The position numbers and the translations under genes are program-made. Positions 45,104 through 49,117 of a stretch of DNA of 49,117 bases are shown one piece after another (within the stretch, counting starts at the first letter, position 1; every line of letters begins with the position of its first letter). The notes beneath the pieces are model-generated. The model searched no databases. It saw only the letters and a program-made list of their open reading frames with translations, and had not been told where the DNA came from. This stretch comes from Scenedesmus sp. ARA3 (taxonomy: Eukaryota > Chlorophyta > Chlorophyceae > Sphaeropleales > Scenedesmaceae), in assembly GCA_004335835.1 (NCBI GenBank), contig RWJK01001974.1, positions 1 through 49,117 on the forward strand, written 5' to 3'.

Positions 45104-45840
45104 GGGCGTTGAAGCATCACCATAGCAACAGGCCTCGACATGTGGCGTTTGTTCGATGTGTTGCAGATGCATTTGTGTGGATGCCCCGCTTTCCCTGTGT
45201 GGCAAGGCACTGCTGGCAGCTGTTGGCCTGGCCGAGCTCCCATGGGAGCTGGTTTTACTTGGGCGAAGGGGGCGAGTGACGCAGCAGCAGCGCACAGCAC
45301 AGTGCAGCTGGGAGGGGTGGGTGGTGGTGGGGTGCAGGCGTCTACGAGGATGGTGGCGGTGCCAGTGTGGGTGCTGTGGTGGTGATGGATTGTTGGCATA
45401 TGGCTGTACTACAGTGTAGCAGCAGGCTATGGCATATGGACCTGGCTTGACATGCGTGAGGTGTACTGGCCCGGCTGCTGCCTGTTGTCATGGCGCAGGC
45501 ACACCAAATGCACTGCAACAGTGTGGCGACGACAATTTGGCAGCAGTGTGCAGGCGTCTGCGAGGATGGTGGCGGTGCCAGTGTGGGTGCTGTGGTGGTG
45601 ACTGCTGTTGAGGGGCATCACCGTAGCAGCAGGCCGCATCATGTACCGGTTGTTTGAGGTGTGTCAGATGTACCTGTGTGGCGAGGCACTGCTGGCAGCT
45701 GTTGTCCTGGGAGCTGGGTGAAGGGGGCGAGTTGAGCAACAGTGCACAGCACAATGCAGCTGGCAGGGGTGGGTGGTGGTGTGCAGACGCTCACAAGATT
45801 GGTGGCAATGCCGGTGTGGGTGCTGCTGTGGTGATCGGGT
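45104..45840 (+). repeat. Three successive copies of the unknown gene's 3' end
   Basis: The segment ending in the VWVLWW codons and TGA stop recurs with ends near 45385, 45600 and 45835. The first copy is longest (from about 45200, matching 44915-45103). Blocks such as GCCAGTGTGGGTGCTGTGGTGG and GGGGTGGGTGGTGGTG are nearly unchanged, while the upstream parts are shifted out of frame. Confidence 0.88.
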
Positions 45841-46580
45841 GGGCTTCACCCCAGGTTCGCTCTTCTGTGCGTGATCCAAAGAGGGACAACAACACTGGAG
45901 CCACTGTGCCACTGCTGCTGGTCACCAGCCCTGACAAGTTGTCAGGGCTCATGGAATGACAGCTGCTTCGTGTGATTGATGAGCGCCGTGCTGCTGGTGG
46001 TTGATGTTGATGAGCGTCATCAGGCACTGCTGGTTCAGCTGCTATGAAGTGGCGATCAGGCTGAACGTTGGCAGTGTTCTGTGTTGGGTGTACTTGCACT
46101 GCTTGCAACTGAGTTGCTCTGTGTGCCCAAGTAGCTTGCCATCGGCTCCCTGACATACTGCTTCTGTAATTGACGGTAGTGCACCAGGCTGCAGTGCTAG
46201 GAACAGAGCAGTGGTGCCAAAAACACAGCACTGCTGTCACAGTGTGGATGGTTCAGGCACCCCAGTTTCATGTTCTAAGCAGTCATGCTGTCATGATGGC
46301 GCTCAAACTTCAAAGACACGTCGATATCGTTTATTGTTTGCAAAATTCTTCGTCACCAGCAAATCTCACCGAACGCGAGTGCCTGCAGGCAACGCTGCAC
46401 CTTGGACACCGACACTTTGCGCTTTAGTCGCACCCATGCAGCTGTCTGCTTGCAACAAATATTGTTAATCGTCTATGTGCTTCTTATCTTGCCTCGATCG
46501 CTGATTGGCAACGATCCCAGCTTCACTGCAGCAGCAGCAGCAGCAGCTACATTGCAAAGTCAAAACGGTTCCCTGGCTTG
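45841..46580. other. Spacer before the Gln-rich gene
   Basis: No gene supported; moderately AT-richer. Confidence 0.5.

Positions 46581-49117
<2,537 letters not shown>

Overview
The window is nuclear DNA of a green alga, most likely a chlorophycean (Sphaeropleales or Chlamydomonadales). The genes are densely split by short introns with GTGAG...GCAG borders. Coding exons carry long CAG runs (Gln, Ser or Ala), and introns often end in CTG runs that lead into the acceptor. One gene is a plastid-type ABC1 kinase. The order is inference; no rRNA, tRNA or organelle gene is visible to confirm it.

Layout: (1) 1-4117, +: 3' part of an ABC1/UbiB-type atypical kinase. (2) 4966-22572, +: a tandem family of five related loci. 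The full architecture is a multi-pass membrane exon, a Ser/Gln/Ala-rich middle and a C-terminal MUL1-like RING split by one conserved intron. Copy 2 is intact. Copy 1 is nearly intact but has a frameshifted signal peptide. Copy 3 has only the RING half. Copy 4 has a broken membrane half and an open RING half. Copy 5 has a membrane half, an assembly gap and no RING. (3) 23240-28825, +: RMD1/RMND1 (DUF155) family gene, 11 exons, 442 aa. (4) 30250-35710, +: HSL-type alpha/beta hydrolase, 8 exons, 523 aa. (5) 36810-42916, -: condensin subunit CAP-H, 11 exons, 857 aa, with a possible extra cassette exon. (6) 43580-45103, +: unknown two-exon gene, head to head with CAP-H. (7) 46581 to beyond the window end, +: unknown Gln-rich gene.

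Exon chains were built by hand. For CAP-H, RMD1, the hydrolase, ABC1K and RING copy 2 every junction is phase-consistent and the summed length is a whole number of codons, which supports them strongly.

The most striking feature is not a gene. Nearly every intron-rich gene, on both strands, carries degenerate local copies of the edge of an exon together with its splice site, in the adjoining intron or the 3' flank. I call these exon-edge echoes. More than 25 can be read directly, and some form tandem arrays of 60-120 bp units. One in CAP-H (38200-38310) is an open, phase-compatible 111-nt cassette exon. This suggests a local duplication process anchored at exon borders that enlarges introns and sometimes creates exons.

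The conserved genes look unrelated in function (plastid kinase, membrane E3 ligases, mitochondrial-type DUF155 protein, lipase-like hydrolase, chromosome condensation). No pathway links them.
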